A DNA stretch of 64,000 bases, from positions 744,001-808,000 of the forward strand of contig JACKCH010000012.1 of NCBI GenBank assembly GCA_020634115.1, in the 5' to 3' direction. Below are positions 1-9,012 of this stretch, piece by piece; positions within the stretch are counted from its first letter, which is position 1, and each line of letters opens with the position of its first letter. The notes beneath the pieces are model-generated. The model was given only the letters and a program-made list of their open reading frames with translations, made no database searches and had not been told where the DNA came from. Source of the stretch: Anaerolineaceae bacterium (lineage in GTDB: Bacteria; Chloroflexota; Anaerolineae; Aggregatilineales; Phototrophicaceae). A program made the translations under genes and the position numbers.

Positions 1-776
1 ACCAGAATCACAATCACACTTACGTTATCTTCGCCGCCGCGTTCATTCGCCAGGGCAATCAGTTTCTGGCTGACGGTATCCGGGTTATCATACGCTAATG
101 CAAATTCAGCGATTTCCTCTGGGTGGACATGCCGTGTCAGGCCATCGGAACACAGCACCAACCGATCACCAATATGCAGGTCCCGAACATAGATATCCAC
201 TTCAACATCTTCAGCCTGCCCCAATGCCCGATACAACACATTGCGCATCGGATGTTCTTCGGCCTGTTCGTGAGTGATGTGTCCGGCGGCCAGCAACGCC
301 TGAACAAAACTATGGTCAGCGGTAATCTGGGTGATGTCGCCATCATCATGGTCTACCAGATAAGCCCTGCTGTCACCTACATGGGCGACGATGACATGCG
401 TTTGACGGATAAAAGCCAGTGTGACGGTTGTTCCCATGCCACGCATTTCAGGAGAAGCGGCAGCTTTCCGCATTATCTGGAGATTGGCGGTCTGGATAGC
501 CCGGCTCAAGCGCCCCTGAACCATTTCGTCGGTCATCTGCTGAAGGGCATCCTGAGAGGTATAATCCCGCATCGCCATACCAGCTTCAATGGCATCAACA
601 GCGATCCGGCTGGCTTCCTCACCAGCTGCCGCGCCGCCCATGCCATCGGCAACAACCGCCAGCACGTACTTGTCCCGTGACCACAGATGGATATTATCTT
701 CGTTGTTTTGCCTCACCTGCCCTGTACTGGTTTGGGCGCTACTGCGAAGGCGAATATCGTACCCCGGATCATGCAT
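1..776 (-). CDS. PP2C-family protein Ser/Thr phosphatase (C-terminus beyond window)
   Basis: The minus strand is open from position 776 to the window edge and reads as a PP2C (PPM) metal-dependent phosphatase, which removes phosphate from Ser/Thr residues in the cytoplasm. In order it shows an early TGxxRxxNEDN motif, the metal-binding VADGMGG motif, GMGTTVT, HVGDSRAYL, LCSDGLTRH and GGEDNVSV near the edge, so only the extreme C-terminus is missing. The ATG at 776 is preceded by AGGAG about ten bases upstream, which decides the start. Family knowledge: such phosphatases reverse Hanks-type kinase signalling. Two FHA proteins (17.3-19.2 kb) and a kinase-like protein (45.5 kb) lie in the same window, but no kinase is adjacent. 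Family assignment is very secure; the substrate is unknown. Confidence 0.95.
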   Translation of the reverse strand, partial: MHDPGYDIRLRSSAQTSTGQVRQNNEDNIHLWSRDKYVLAVVADGMGGAAAGEEASRIAVDAIEAGMAMRDYTSQDALQQMTDEMVQGRLSRAIQTANLQIMRKAAASPEMRGMGTTVTLAFIRQTHVIVAHVGDSRAYLVDHDDGDITQITADHSFVQALLAAGHITHEQAEEHPMRNVLYRALGQAEDVEVDIYVRDLHIGDRLVLCSDGLTRHVHPEEIAEFALAYDNPDTVSQKLIALANERGGEDNVSVIVIL

Positions 777-881
777 AACGGCTATACTCCTGACGATAGC
801 AATTCCACTCTATTATAGTTCAATTTTTTAGAAGAACACCTACGGCAGGAAATTCTTCCTAATTCACCAACCCCTCTTTAA

Positions 882-1643
882 TCAACTCCGCAGGTAAGAT
901 GCCCCGTTCACATCCACAATTGCGCCGGTCAGAAAAAGTGACTTTGCTGATGCCAGAAACGCAACGGTATGCGCGACTTCTTCCGGCGTCGCCACCCGCC
1001 CCATCGGACTCTGTCCGCGAATGGCATCCCCCGCCGGGCTGTTAAGATAATCTACCGCCATATCTGTTTCGACCCAACCGGGCGCAACGGCAGTCACGCT
1101 GATCTGGTGCGGGGCCAGCGCCTTCGCCAGCGATTGGCTCATGGCATTCATCCCGGCTTTACTGGCGCCATAAGCGGGCGCTTCTGGTTCGCCCCGGAAC
1201 GCCCCGCGTGATGAGACATTGACAATATGCCCCCCGCCTTGCTGAATCATGTGTTGGGCAGCGCAGTAGGCCGCATTGGCCGCGCCGACCAGATTGGTAT
1301 CCAGAATCCGCCGCCAGGATGCCTGCCACGAGTCAAAGTTGACCTCAGCCACCGGATGTTCCTCATAAATCCCGGCGTTGTTCACCAGCACATCCAACCG
1401 CCCAAACTGTTCGACCACCGCCGCCACCATCGCCTGCACGGCCTTGGCCTCGGCGACATCGGCCTGAACCAGAAGATGCCCCTCCCCGGTCATCAGCCGC
1501 AGGGTTTCTTCGCCGCTACCCCGATTGGTATGATAATGCACGGCCACCCGCGCCCCCTGCGCGGCAAACTGAACGGCACAGGCACGCCCGATGCCCCGCG
1601 AGCCACCGGTAATCAACACGGTCTTTCCAGTAAATTTCATCAT
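882..1643 (-). CDS. SDR-family NAD(P)-dependent oxidoreductase
   Basis: A 253-aa classical short-chain dehydrogenase/reductase. It shows the cofactor loop TGGSRGIG (about residues 12-19), NNAG (88-91), the active-site Ser near 144-145, the YxxxK pair (Tyr158, Lys162) and the late PGWVETDMA segment typical of FabG-like 3-oxoacyl reductases. The open frame runs further upstream, but that part overlaps the acetyltransferase gene. The ATG at 1643 overlaps the preceding stop by one base (TGATG), the usual translational coupling, so I start there. The substrate cannot be told from sequence; FabG-like or glucose-dehydrogenase-like members look alike. Confidence 0.92.
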   Translation of the reverse strand: MMKFTGKTVLITGGSRGIGRACAVQFAAQGARVAVHYHTNRGSGEETLRLMTGEGHLLVQADVAEAKAVQAMVAAVVEQFGRLDVLVNNAGIYEEHPVAEVNFDSWQASWRRILDTNLVGAANAAYCAAQHMIQQGGGHIVNVSSRGAFRGEPEAPAYGASKAGMNAMSQSLAKALAPHQISVTAVAPGWVETDMAVDYLNSPAGDAIRGQSPMGRVATPEEVAHTVAFLASAKSLFLTGAIVDVNGASYLRS

Positions 1644-2119
1644 CACTCCGCTTTCGTAAACAACCGCATTTCGTTCGTCGGCCTGTATCCAAGCGATTCG
1701 TAAATCGAACGTCCCTGCTTGCTGGCATGGAGAGTCACGGTCACAATCCCCTGCTCCGCGCACCAGGCGTTGATGGTCTGCACCAACCGGCGTGCCAATC
1801 CACGTCGACGATAATCTGGCTCGGTATAGACATTCAAAATGTAACCCCGGTAAGGCTGCTGGTCAAACCAGGTCGGCGGCCAATCCTGTAACCACAACCC
1901 CGCTCCTGCAGCAATCTGTCCACCGGGGGAAACGGCAAACCACCCCAAGTAGCGCCCATTTTCGATCCGTTCACGCAGCCATCCCGCCCCAACCTGATCC
2001 ATGGCCTCTATGCCCTCCAGGTTGGTATAGCCCATATCCTCGAACATCCGGCGGCGGTGCGATACAATTAGTGTAACATCATCCAAAGTGGCCTGGCGGA
2101 TGGTAAAAGTTTCAGTCAT
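1643..2119 (-). CDS. GNAT-family N-acetyltransferase
   Basis: A 158-aa single-domain GNAT enzyme that would transfer an acetyl group from acetyl-CoA to an amine. The pyrophosphate-binding motif A is visible as YRRRGLARRLV, followed by a beta strand (VTVTLHAS) and the ESLGYRP segment typical of motif B. An ATG 33 bases further upstream is in frame but has no ribosome site, whereas the chosen ATG has AAGGA about ten bases ahead. It is the first gene of a two-gene unit with the SDR, with a one-base overlap. The substrate is not predictable. Confidence 0.88.
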   Translation of the reverse strand: MTETFTIRQATLDDVTLIVSHRRRMFEDMGYTNLEGIEAMDQVGAGWLRERIENGRYLGWFAVSPGGQIAAGAGLWLQDWPPTWFDQQPYRGYILNVYTEPDYRRRGLARRLVQTINAWCAEQGIVTVTLHASKQGRSIYESLGYRPTNEMRLFTKAE

Positions 2120-2233
2120 GGTAGCGTTGTCCTTGTCTATATTAGTCAACATCCATCAGCGTAGCCACTGCGAATCGCAAATGCAAGCAGTCCAGCAGGC
2201 CAAAGTCGGTAGAAGACAGCAAGGTGGAATAAG

Positions 2234-3007
2234 ATGACCGAGTTACGCCCCTCCCCTCGTTATAAACCCGTCTCGTTATTTGTGACGTGTATTATCGACA
2301 TGATCTATCCCCAAACCGGGGTATCGGTAGTCGAAATTCTGGATTCCCTCGATATTGAAGTCCGGTTTCCGCTGGCGCAAACCTGCTGCGGGCAGCCCGC
2401 CTTCAACACCGGTTCGCACCAGGACGCCAGGGCAGCCGCTCGACAGTTCCTCACGGCCTTCGCGGATGCTGAAGTCATTGTCACCCCTTCAGGAAGCTGT
2501 GCCTCAATGGTGCGCCACTACTACCCAGAACTCTTTCAGGATGACCCGGAATGGTATGACCAGGCGGTGCAGGCGGCCAGCATCACCTGGGAATTTACGG
2601 AATATCTGGTAGATGGCCTGGGAATCACCGATTTGAATACCGCGCTGCCGCCGACGCGCGTTGCCTTTCATGACGCCTGTCACGGCCTGCGAATGATGGG
2701 ACTCAAGGATCAGTCCCGCCAGTTGGTCGGTCATGTAGACGGCGTGACCACCGTCGAGATGCCCGGCGCTGACCAGTGCTGCGGTTTTGGCGGGTTGTTT
2801 GCCGTCAAAATGCCGGAAATCAGCGGCGCCATGCTCAAAGATAAAGTCGCACAGGTGGAGGCTGTCGAAGCCGATGTGATTCTGACCGGGGATGCAAGCT
2901 GCCTGACTCAAATCAACGGCGGCCTGAGCCGAAATAATAAAAGCCAGCGGATTGTGCATATTGCCGATTTTCTGGCGGGCGCGCTGCGGAACAAAAATAC
3001 GAAATAG
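2234..3007 (+). CDS. lutA: LutA/YkgE-like (Fe-S)-binding oxidoreductase subunit
   Basis: A 257-aa protein with two cysteine-rich CCG domains as in LutA, a subunit of the L-lactate-oxidising LutABC complex and a relative of GlpC and heterodisulfide-reductase subunit B. Visible cysteines are Cys19, Cys51-Cys52 in TCCGQPAFN, Cys89 in SGSCASM, Cys149 in HDACHGLR, Cys182-Cys183 in CCGFGG and a late Cys in DASCLTQINGG. A ribosome site (AAGGTGG) precedes the ATG. The usual partners LutB and LutC are not adjacent: upstream lies the divergent acetyltransferase and downstream the hydantoinase. It may therefore act with a remote LutBC pair or in another electron-transfer step. Confidence 0.85.
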   Translation: MTELRPSPRYKPVSLFVTCIIDMIYPQTGVSVVEILDSLDIEVRFPLAQTCCGQPAFNTGSHQDARAAARQFLTAFADAEVIVTPSGSCASMVRHYYPELFQDDPEWYDQAVQAASITWEFTEYLVDGLGITDLNTALPPTRVAFHDACHGLRMMGLKDQSRQLVGHVDGVTTVEMPGADQCCGFGGLFAVKMPEISGAMLKDKVAQVEAVEADVILTGDASCLTQINGGLSRNNKSQRIVHIADFLAGALRNKNTK

Positions 3008-3102
3008 GCTGGCATTTGCCCGACAAGCGTCCAAAAACGCGCTACAATGGAGGCATAATTAGGTAACATCTCACTTTGTTTCTTGTGATAAAGGAGTTTT
3101 TC

Positions 3103-4578
3103 ATGGGAACGCTGTTTAAGAATGGAACAATCGTCACCGCCAGCGAGATGGTCAAGGCTGATGTACTTGTTGAAGGTGAAGTCATTACGTTAATCGGCAA
3201 AAACATCAGTGGTAAGGGGCATGACGTTGTAGATTGCCGGGGCAAGTACCTGATGCCGGGTGGGATTGACGTGCATACCCACCTCGACCTGCCTTTCGGC
3301 GGCACTTATAGCAACGACGATTTCGACATCGGTCATAAAGCGGCGGCCTTCGGCGGCACCACCATGCACATTGACTTTGTTATCCAGCCTAAAGGTGGCA
3401 GCCTGCATGATGGTCTGGTCACCTGGCGCGAAAAAGCCAAACCTGCTCAGATTGACTATGCCTTCCACATGGCGATTACCGACCTGCGCGATGATATTAT
3501 GGATGAAATCCCCTCGATGGTTGATGAAGGGATCACCAGCCTAAAACTCTTCATGGCCTATAAGAACGTCTTCCAGGTTGACGACGCGACCCTCTACAAA
3601 GCCATGCAGGTCGCAGCGGCGCACGGCATGATCGTGATGGTACACGCTGAAAACGGAGACGTTGAAGAACAACTGCGTTTGAAGCTGCTGGCTGACGGCA
3701 AGACGGATCCAATCTGGCACTACTCATCCCGCCCGCCGGAAATCGAAGGTGAAGCAACGAACCGCGCTGTAGTGATGTCCGGCATGACTGGCTGCCCCCT
3801 GTACGTGGTTCACATGACCTGTGAGCAGTCGGTGGACGCGCTGCGACGGGGCCGAGCAGAAGGCTATCCGGTCATGGGCGAAACCTGCGTCCAGTACTTC
3901 CACATCACGCGTGATAAACACCTGGGCGCACCCGGCTTTGAAGGCGCCAAGTTTGTATGTTCGCCGCCCGTCCGCAACCCGGAACATCACGCGGTACTCT
4001 GGCAAGCCGTGAAAGATGGCACGCTCCAGGTCGTCAGCACCGACCACTGTGACTTCTGGTATGATGGTGGCAAGGGTCCCTGGCAGGAGTGGGCAGCGAA
4101 ACATAACGGCGGGGATTGGGTTGAATATGAAAAGCAAGACCCCAGCTACCGTCGTCCCGGCAAAGAGTTGGGATTAGGCAACTTCTCCAAAATTCCGAAT
4201 GGTCTGCCCGGCATCGAAGACCGCATGATTATCATGTGGCACCTGGGAGTCAATGGCGGCAAGATTTCCCCGACCCGATTCGTGGAACTGAATTGTACTA
4301 ATCCAGCCAAAATCTTCGGGATGTATCCGCGTAAGGGTACGATTGCCGTCGGTTCAGACGCTGACATCCTGGTATGGGATCCCAAGCAGCGCCATACGAT
4401 CAGCGCCACCACCCACCACATGCGCTGCGACTACAATATGTACGAGGGCATGAAGGTGAAAGGTATGCCGGTGCAGGTCTACCAACGCGGCAGCAAACTG
4501 GTAGACGGCGATGAATGGCTGGGGAAGAACGGTAACGGTCAATACGTCGCCCGCAAACCCAACGCACAGGTACTGTAA
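3103..4578 (+). CDS. hydA: D-hydantoinase / dihydropyrimidinase
   Basis: A 491-aa cyclic amidohydrolase that would open the ring of dihydropyrimidines or 5-substituted hydantoins. The binuclear metal site is complete: HxH at 58-60 (GGIDVHTH), the carboxylated Lys148 in SLKLFMAYK, His181 (VMVHAENGD), His237 (VVHMTCEQ) and Asp314 (STDHCDFWY). Length and motifs match the bacterial family closely. An in-frame start 27 bases upstream is possible, but AAAGGAG sits correctly spaced only before the ATG at 3103. A strong terminator follows. No amidase for the carbamoyl product is adjacent, and a class III aminotransferase that could use beta-alanine lies at 54.2 kb. Confidence 0.94.
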   Translation: MGTLFKNGTIVTASEMVKADVLVEGEVITLIGKNISGKGHDVVDCRGKYLMPGGIDVHTHLDLPFGGTYSNDDFDIGHKAAAFGGTTMHIDFVIQPKGGSLHDGLVTWREKAKPAQIDYAFHMAITDLRDDIMDEIPSMVDEGITSLKLFMAYKNVFQVDDATLYKAMQVAAAHGMIVMVHAENGDVEEQLRLKLLADGKTDPIWHYSSRPPEIEGEATNRAVVMSGMTGCPLYVVHMTCEQSVDALRRGRAEGYPVMGETCVQYFHITRDKHLGAPGFEGAKFVCSPPVRNPEHHAVLWQAVKDGTLQVVSTDHCDFWYDGGKGPWQEWAAKHNGGDWVEYEKQDPSYRRPGKELGLGNFSKIPNGLPGIEDRMIIMWHLGVNGGKISPTRFVELNCTNPAKIFGMYPRKGTIAVGSDADILVWDPKQRHTISATTHHMRCDYNMYEGMKVKGMPVQVYQRGSKLVDGDEWLGKNGNGQYVARKPNAQVL

Positions 4579-4620
4579 ACCTCCTATCTGGACAACCTGT
4601 AAACATTAGCTTTTCGGACA

Positions 4621-4646
4621 AAAGAGGGTCTATGGCCCTCTTTTTT
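4621..4646 (+). terminator. Intrinsic terminator after hydantoinase gene
   Basis: An 8-bp stem (AAAGAGGG with CCCTCTTT), a 7-base loop and a run of six T. It ends the hydantoinase transcript. Confidence 0.9.
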
Positions 4647-5017
4647 ATCGTGTGTCACGACAATCGGATGTGGCAGAGGTAAAACAGTCTCAGTGCGAGC
4701 CATGACTCCTCACCCAGGAGTTTAGCAACATGCAAGGGGCGTGATAAAGATTTAAATGAGAGATGTGCACAAGCCATAATGGTTATTCGGGAGTAGATTA
4801 GATTTGACTATCTTTTTCAGAATTGAGCTTCAAGTACGAAAAATCAGGGGATTTTGCTGCTTTCTTGCCACAAAAGTCTGAATCATGTAGCATTTTAACA
4901 ACTTTTGAAAGCTGGCGGCGATTGTGTACTCCCCATATTTAATGAATTCTAACTTGATAGATTGTTATTACAGAAAGCCATTAGCATGACGAAGCGGCTC
5001 AATTACAGCGAAGTGTT
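4647..5017. other. Gene-free, AT-rich spacer
   Basis: No coding frame with codon structure or ribosome site is seen in this 371-base stretch. It is visibly richer in A and T than its surroundings and probably carries the promoter of the glycosyltransferase operon. TTGACT (4804) and TTGATA (4954) occur, but neither has a convincing -10 box at 16-18 bases. Confidence 0.6.
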
Positions 5018-6589
5018 ATGAATTTGAGAAGTGTTGTGCGGTCCCATCTCATCCCTATAGCGTTGATAATTTGCCTCACGTTGGGCGCGACCATGATAAA
5101 CCTGGGAGTATATCCTGCTTCCTGGTTAGATGAAGGTTTTAGCCTGAACGCTGCTGTCGCCCTGGTTGAAACCGGGCAATACGGCACTTTCAACTACAAA
5201 GGGGTTATACCCTTCGACCCCGCTATATCATCCGGTGCCCCGCTTATCCTGCCGATGGCTGCCAGTATCAGCATCTTCGGGCAAGGGTTGTTACAGGGAC
5301 GGATGGTTGTCGTCGCTTATGCTCTAGTAGCGGTCACTTTGTTTTATATTCTGACCGAAAAACTCTACGGCAGGCATATGGCATTGTGGGTCGCTGTGCT
5401 TGTCTTGGCATTTCCTCCTCTGGCGGATGATACCGGCTTCCTGGCAAAATCTCGCCTCATTCTTGGCGAGGTACCGGCCTTCACGTTTATGTTAATCGCC
5501 ATCCTGTTATGGGAGCGGGATTGGCGGAAGCCTTCCCTCCTCTACAGTGTGGCAGCTGGTATAGCAGTCGGGCTGGGGGTGTGGACCAAGTTGCAGGTGA
5601 TTCTCCCATTTTTGCCAACGATTGTGTTTATCGCCATCCTTCGCACGATACAGGGCAAGGGGAATTTTTTTCGACTGGTGCTACCAGCCGTTGTCGCCGT
5701 CGGAGTTTATGCGGTATGGATGCTGATTGCACAGACGTTGACACCAGCGGCGTTACAGTTGGAAAATCGAGCGGTCATCATAGACGGTATCCGCACGAAT
5801 TTCTTCACCAATCTCAGAGGCGCTTCGCTGTCCAAGGGTATGTATATCATGCTGGCGATTATCCTTGTCGGATTGGGTGGTTGGCTCTGGCGGGCGTCCA
5901 GGGTTGTTGGCACGGCACCACCTGAAGAGCGGGACAAGCATTGGCTAGAGGCCATGCTCGCCTTTTACGTGAGCGCAGCCGTTATCTGGGTCTATGTTTT
6001 CTCAATTGGCTGGCCGCGTTACATCTTTGGCGGATTGATAATCGGACTTCTACTGTTCGGCAGAACTTTATACAGCCTTTCGATTGCAATGGTTAACCGT
6101 CTTTTCCTTCCCTCTCATGAGCGTACTCAACGCCTGATTTATGGGGTATCGTTAGCTGCTTTGTTCATCCTGGGATTCTTCACACAAGTATTGCCCAGTA
6201 TCACCTACGATGAGCCTCCGTATGATAAAATGATCGTCGACTACATCAACGAGAATATAGACCGTTCCGCTATTATTGAAACCTGGGAATGGGATATTGT
6301 TGCCCGTAGCCAGCACCGTAACTATCATATGCCTAGCCAACTAATTTTGCAGAACGCCCTGCGCCAGTATTCGAGCAATCAAGCAGTGGAACTCAATTAT
6401 GATGTTCTGCAAACATCGCCTGATTATTTGCTCGAAGGCCCGTTCAGCGGATGGATGCAAATCTATGATACACCTCTCCAAAGAGCCAATTTTGAGTCGG
6501 TGGTTCTGATAGGCAACAAATATCGATTGCTCCGCCGTATTTACCCAAAAACAACCAATTATCAAGCGAGGGTGACAATAGAAAGATGA
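5018..6589 (+). CDS. GT39/ArnT-like membrane glycosyltransferase
   Basis: A 523-aa polytopic membrane protein with an N-terminal transmembrane helix followed by the short loop WLDEGFSLN. This matches the acidic DE pair of GT-C enzymes (PMT/ArnT, family GT39), which transfer sugars from polyprenyl-phosphate donors on the outer face of the membrane. About ten further hydrophobic segments follow, and a soluble C-terminal domain begins near residue 400. It begins an apparent operon: its last four bases overlap the start of the Tat-signal gene. The acceptor is unknown; cell-surface glycolipid or glycoprotein is an inference from the family. Confidence 0.8.
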   Translation: MNLRSVVRSHLIPIALIICLTLGATMINLGVYPASWLDEGFSLNAAVALVETGQYGTFNYKGVIPFDPAISSGAPLILPMAASISIFGQGLLQGRMVVVAYALVAVTLFYILTEKLYGRHMALWVAVLVLAFPPLADDTGFLAKSRLILGEVPAFTFMLIAILLWERDWRKPSLLYSVAAGIAVGLGVWTKLQVILPFLPTIVFIAILRTIQGKGNFFRLVLPAVVAVGVYAVWMLIAQTLTPAALQLENRAVIIDGIRTNFFTNLRGASLSKGMYIMLAIILVGLGGWLWRASRVVGTAPPEERDKHWLEAMLAFYVSAAVIWVYVFSIGWPRYIFGGLIIGLLLFGRTLYSLSIAMVNRLFLPSHERTQRLIYGVSLAALFILGFFTQVLPSITYDEPPYDKMIVDYINENIDRSAIIETWEWDIVARSQHRNYHMPSQLILQNALRQYSSNQAVELNYDVLQTSPDYLLEGPFSGWMQIYDTPLQRANFESVVLIGNKYRLLRRIYPKTTNYQARVTIER

Positions 6590-7164
6590 CAATCACCAGA
6601 CGCGAATTTCTATTCGTTCTTGCAGGTGTGACCGCTGGTGCCGTTGGGGTCGGCGTCCCGGTCATTTTCAATCTGGTAGAGCAAATTCGACTACTACCCC
6701 TCCCGGACGCTCCAGCTGGCCCCATGAGCGATGCCGTACGCGAAACAATGCGCGCTGTCACTGCGACAATCTTCATCAATTATCCAATTGATCTGAATCG
6801 TTACCAACAGTATTTCGTGTTCCACGCCGAGAAAATCAACGGATACGGCAAGCTGTACGAGGACTTCGTGGCCGAGTTGGACCGTACAAGCAGTTACACG
6901 TACAGCAAGCGTTTTGTGGATTGCGACGAGCAGGAACGGCGCTCGGTGCTGTCGCCCTGGCTGCGAACGCCCGTCAGCCGCGAAGAACAGCTTGTTGACG
7001 GCTTCCGGCGTGGGGTGTTTTCACTACAAGTCTCAGAGCACATCCTCACGGAAATCCTGACGATATTTATGAATACCGATGCCTGGATTGCGGTAGGCTA
7101 TAAATCATGGCCGGGTATGCCGCGTGGCCTGGACGATTACACAAAACCACTGTCATCTACCTAA
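6586..7164 (+). CDS. Tat-exported small subunit, gluconate 2-dehydrogenase subunit 3-like
   Basis: A 192-aa protein starting with a twin-arginine signal (TRREFLF followed by a hydrophobic stretch), so it should be folded before export. The rest is soluble with no haem or Fe-S cysteine motif. Position directly before a GMC flavoprotein, length and the Tat signal fit the small subunit of membrane-bound FAD dehydrogenases (gluconate, fructose or sorbitol type), which carries the flavoprotein across the membrane. The match to subunit 3 is from context and general shape, not from a decisive motif. The start overlaps the glycosyltransferase stop (ATGA). Confidence 0.65.
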   Translation: MTITRREFLFVLAGVTAGAVGVGVPVIFNLVEQIRLLPLPDAPAGPMSDAVRETMRAVTATIFINYPIDLNRYQQYFVFHAEKINGYGKLYEDFVAELDRTSSYTYSKRFVDCDEQERRSVLSPWLRTPVSREEQLVDGFRRGVFSLQVSEHILTEILTIFMNTDAWIAVGYKSWPGMPRGLDDYTKPLSST

Positions 7165-7277
7165 ACAGCCCGGACATTTCCTGTCTCAGAAACAGTTCTT
7201 CGATCACCATTCGAGATGTTCGGGTTCTGCACAAATCGCGCAATCTGTTGACTACCTTAATTAGAAGCGAGACGATT

Positions 7278-8846
7278 ATGACCGAAAGCACCGTCGCCAT
7301 CATTGGATCTGGAATCGCTGGCACAACCATCGCCTATCTGCTTGCCAAGCAGGGGATTGATGTTCAGGTCTTTGAAAAAGGGCCAGACTATGCTTACCCG
7401 CAGACCGAACAGTTCACCGAGGAAATCCTCAACCAGTACGACAACCCAGCGAATGACTTGGATCGTAAATATCGCCAGATTATTCAGGATGGGGATATCC
7501 CCTATGAGGTTGATAAAGAAAGATTTTTCCGAGTTGGCGGGATGGCAACCCGCTGGGGCGCGATTACCCTGCGAATGCAGCCAGTAGATTTTGCTGTCCG
7601 CACCCACTACGGGCGGGGTGAAGACTGGCCGATTACTTACGATGAACTTGAGCCATATTACGGACGTGCTGAAGTGTTGTTGGGCACCTCCGGCAGCAAC
7701 GATGATAATCCATTTGCGCCACCGCGTTCACAGCCTCTACCCCTGCCGCCTTTCGAGTTAAGCTACATGGAGCAAGTGCTAGGGGAAAAGCTACGCGACC
7801 ACAATATCATTCTCCATACCACACCGCAGGCACGCACACGCACACTCTATGAAACACGCCCTGGTTGCCAGAATTATGGCGTATGCCGGGTGTGTCCGAT
7901 TGGGGCACGATATTCGCCTGGCTACCACATGCAGCTCGCCCAGCAGACCGGCTTCTGCACGCTGCGTACCAATGTCTCGGTGCGCCGGGTTGATGTAGAT
8001 CAGTCGGGCACAGCACGTTCGATCCTGTTACATGACAATCTCACCGGCGATGAGTGGGAACACAGCGCCCGCGTCTTCATTCTTGCCCCCGGTACAATTG
8101 AAACGTTCCGCTTGTTGTCACTCTCCACTAATGACCAGTTTCGGGATGGCCTGGGCAACAGTGGCGGCCAGTTGGGGAAACGATTGGGTTTCCACCAAAT
8201 TCGCTATGCGCTGTTACGTTACCCGGAACCGGTTTTCCCAGGGCGAGCGGGGCCACATACCGCGGAAAGCCATCAGTTCATTGACCACGCTGATCGTGGT
8301 AGCTATGGCGGCATCAAGATCGAATTTACCGAAGCCGAGCCGAGGCCGGGGATTGCAAACCCCACCTTTGATGAACTGAACAATCTGGCAGAATCGGCAG
8401 ATTTCTTCCTCCATACCCGCTGGATGTGGTTTCACCCGGAATCAGATATGACCGCCGAGAAGTATATAACGCTTTCCGACACTCGTGACCCGTTTGGAGA
8501 CCCAATTCCACACATCTACTATCAATCCAGTGCTTTTGATGAAGAAACGTATGCCTTCGCTGAGCGGCTGTTCCAGCAATTCATTGAGGCTACGGGTGCA
8601 GAATCATCGTTTCTACAACCATATAACGGTTGGACTTCGTGGTCACATCATCTGGGCACGGCTCGTATGGGGACATCCCCCGACAATAGTGTTGTGGACA
8701 AATACTGCAAGGTACATGGTGTGTCCAACCTGTTCACAGCCGGTTCCAGCAGTTTTGTCGAAACATCTCCCATCAACCCCACGCTAACGATTGTAGCGCT
8801 GGCGATCCGCACCGCCGATTACATCAAAGACCAGCATCTGGCATAG
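7278..8846 (+). CDS. GMC-family FAD-dependent oxidoreductase (sugar/polyol dehydrogenase-like)
   Basis: A 522-aa flavoprotein. It has the FAD dinucleotide site GSGIAGTTIAYLL near the start, GGMATRWGAI, a cysteine cluster CQNYGVCRVCPIGA that family members with Cys-rich loops also carry, the active-site His region HHLGTARMG, and the C-terminal SPINPTLTIVALAIR. The open frame extends 57 codons upstream, but that part overlaps the previous gene; the ATG at 7278 directly precedes the flavin-binding strand. It lacks a signal peptide, which fits export as a complex with the Tat-signal protein upstream. No cytochrome c subunit follows, so the electron acceptor is unknown. A strong terminator ends the operon. 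Confidence 0.9.
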   Translation: MTESTVAIIGSGIAGTTIAYLLAKQGIDVQVFEKGPDYAYPQTEQFTEEILNQYDNPANDLDRKYRQIIQDGDIPYEVDKERFFRVGGMATRWGAITLRMQPVDFAVRTHYGRGEDWPITYDELEPYYGRAEVLLGTSGSNDDNPFAPPRSQPLPLPPFELSYMEQVLGEKLRDHNIILHTTPQARTRTLYETRPGCQNYGVCRVCPIGARYSPGYHMQLAQQTGFCTLRTNVSVRRVDVDQSGTARSILLHDNLTGDEWEHSARVFILAPGTIETFRLLSLSTNDQFRDGLGNSGGQLGKRLGFHQIRYALLRYPEPVFPGRAGPHTAESHQFIDHADRGSYGGIKIEFTEAEPRPGIANPTFDELNNLAESADFFLHTRWMWFHPESDMTAEKYITLSDTRDPFGDPIPHIYYQSSAFDEETYAFAERLFQQFIEATGAESSFLQPYNGWTSWSHHLGTARMGTSPDNSVVDKYCKVHGVSNLFTAGSSSFVETSPINPTLTIVALAIRTADYIKDQHLA

Positions 8847-8871
8847 TCCAATCTCCTGCTTAATTGAGAGC

Positions 8872-8899
8872 ACAAGGGGCCGCGGCCCCTTGTTATTTT
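8872..8899 (+). terminator. Intrinsic terminator after GMC oxidoreductase
   Basis: A perfect GC-rich inverted repeat (ACAAGGGGCC / GGCCCCTTGT) followed by TATTTTT. Confidence 0.9.
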
Positions 8900-8937
8900 T
8901 CACCTATCACCCAGACATACTATCCGTTGATGGAAAT

Positions 8938-8967
8938 TTGGAATCAGGCCACCCGTGATGTTATAGT
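8938..8967 (+). promoter_or_regulatory. Candidate sigma70-type promoter of the SLATT gene
   Basis: TTGGAA, an 18-base spacer and TATAGT, lying 45 bases before the start codon and just after the upstream terminator. Four of six and five of six bases match the consensus. Confidence 0.45.
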
Positions 8968-9012
8968 ACAGTGTAAATTTGTATTGGTCTTACGCCACCA
9001 GGGAGTAGTGTC

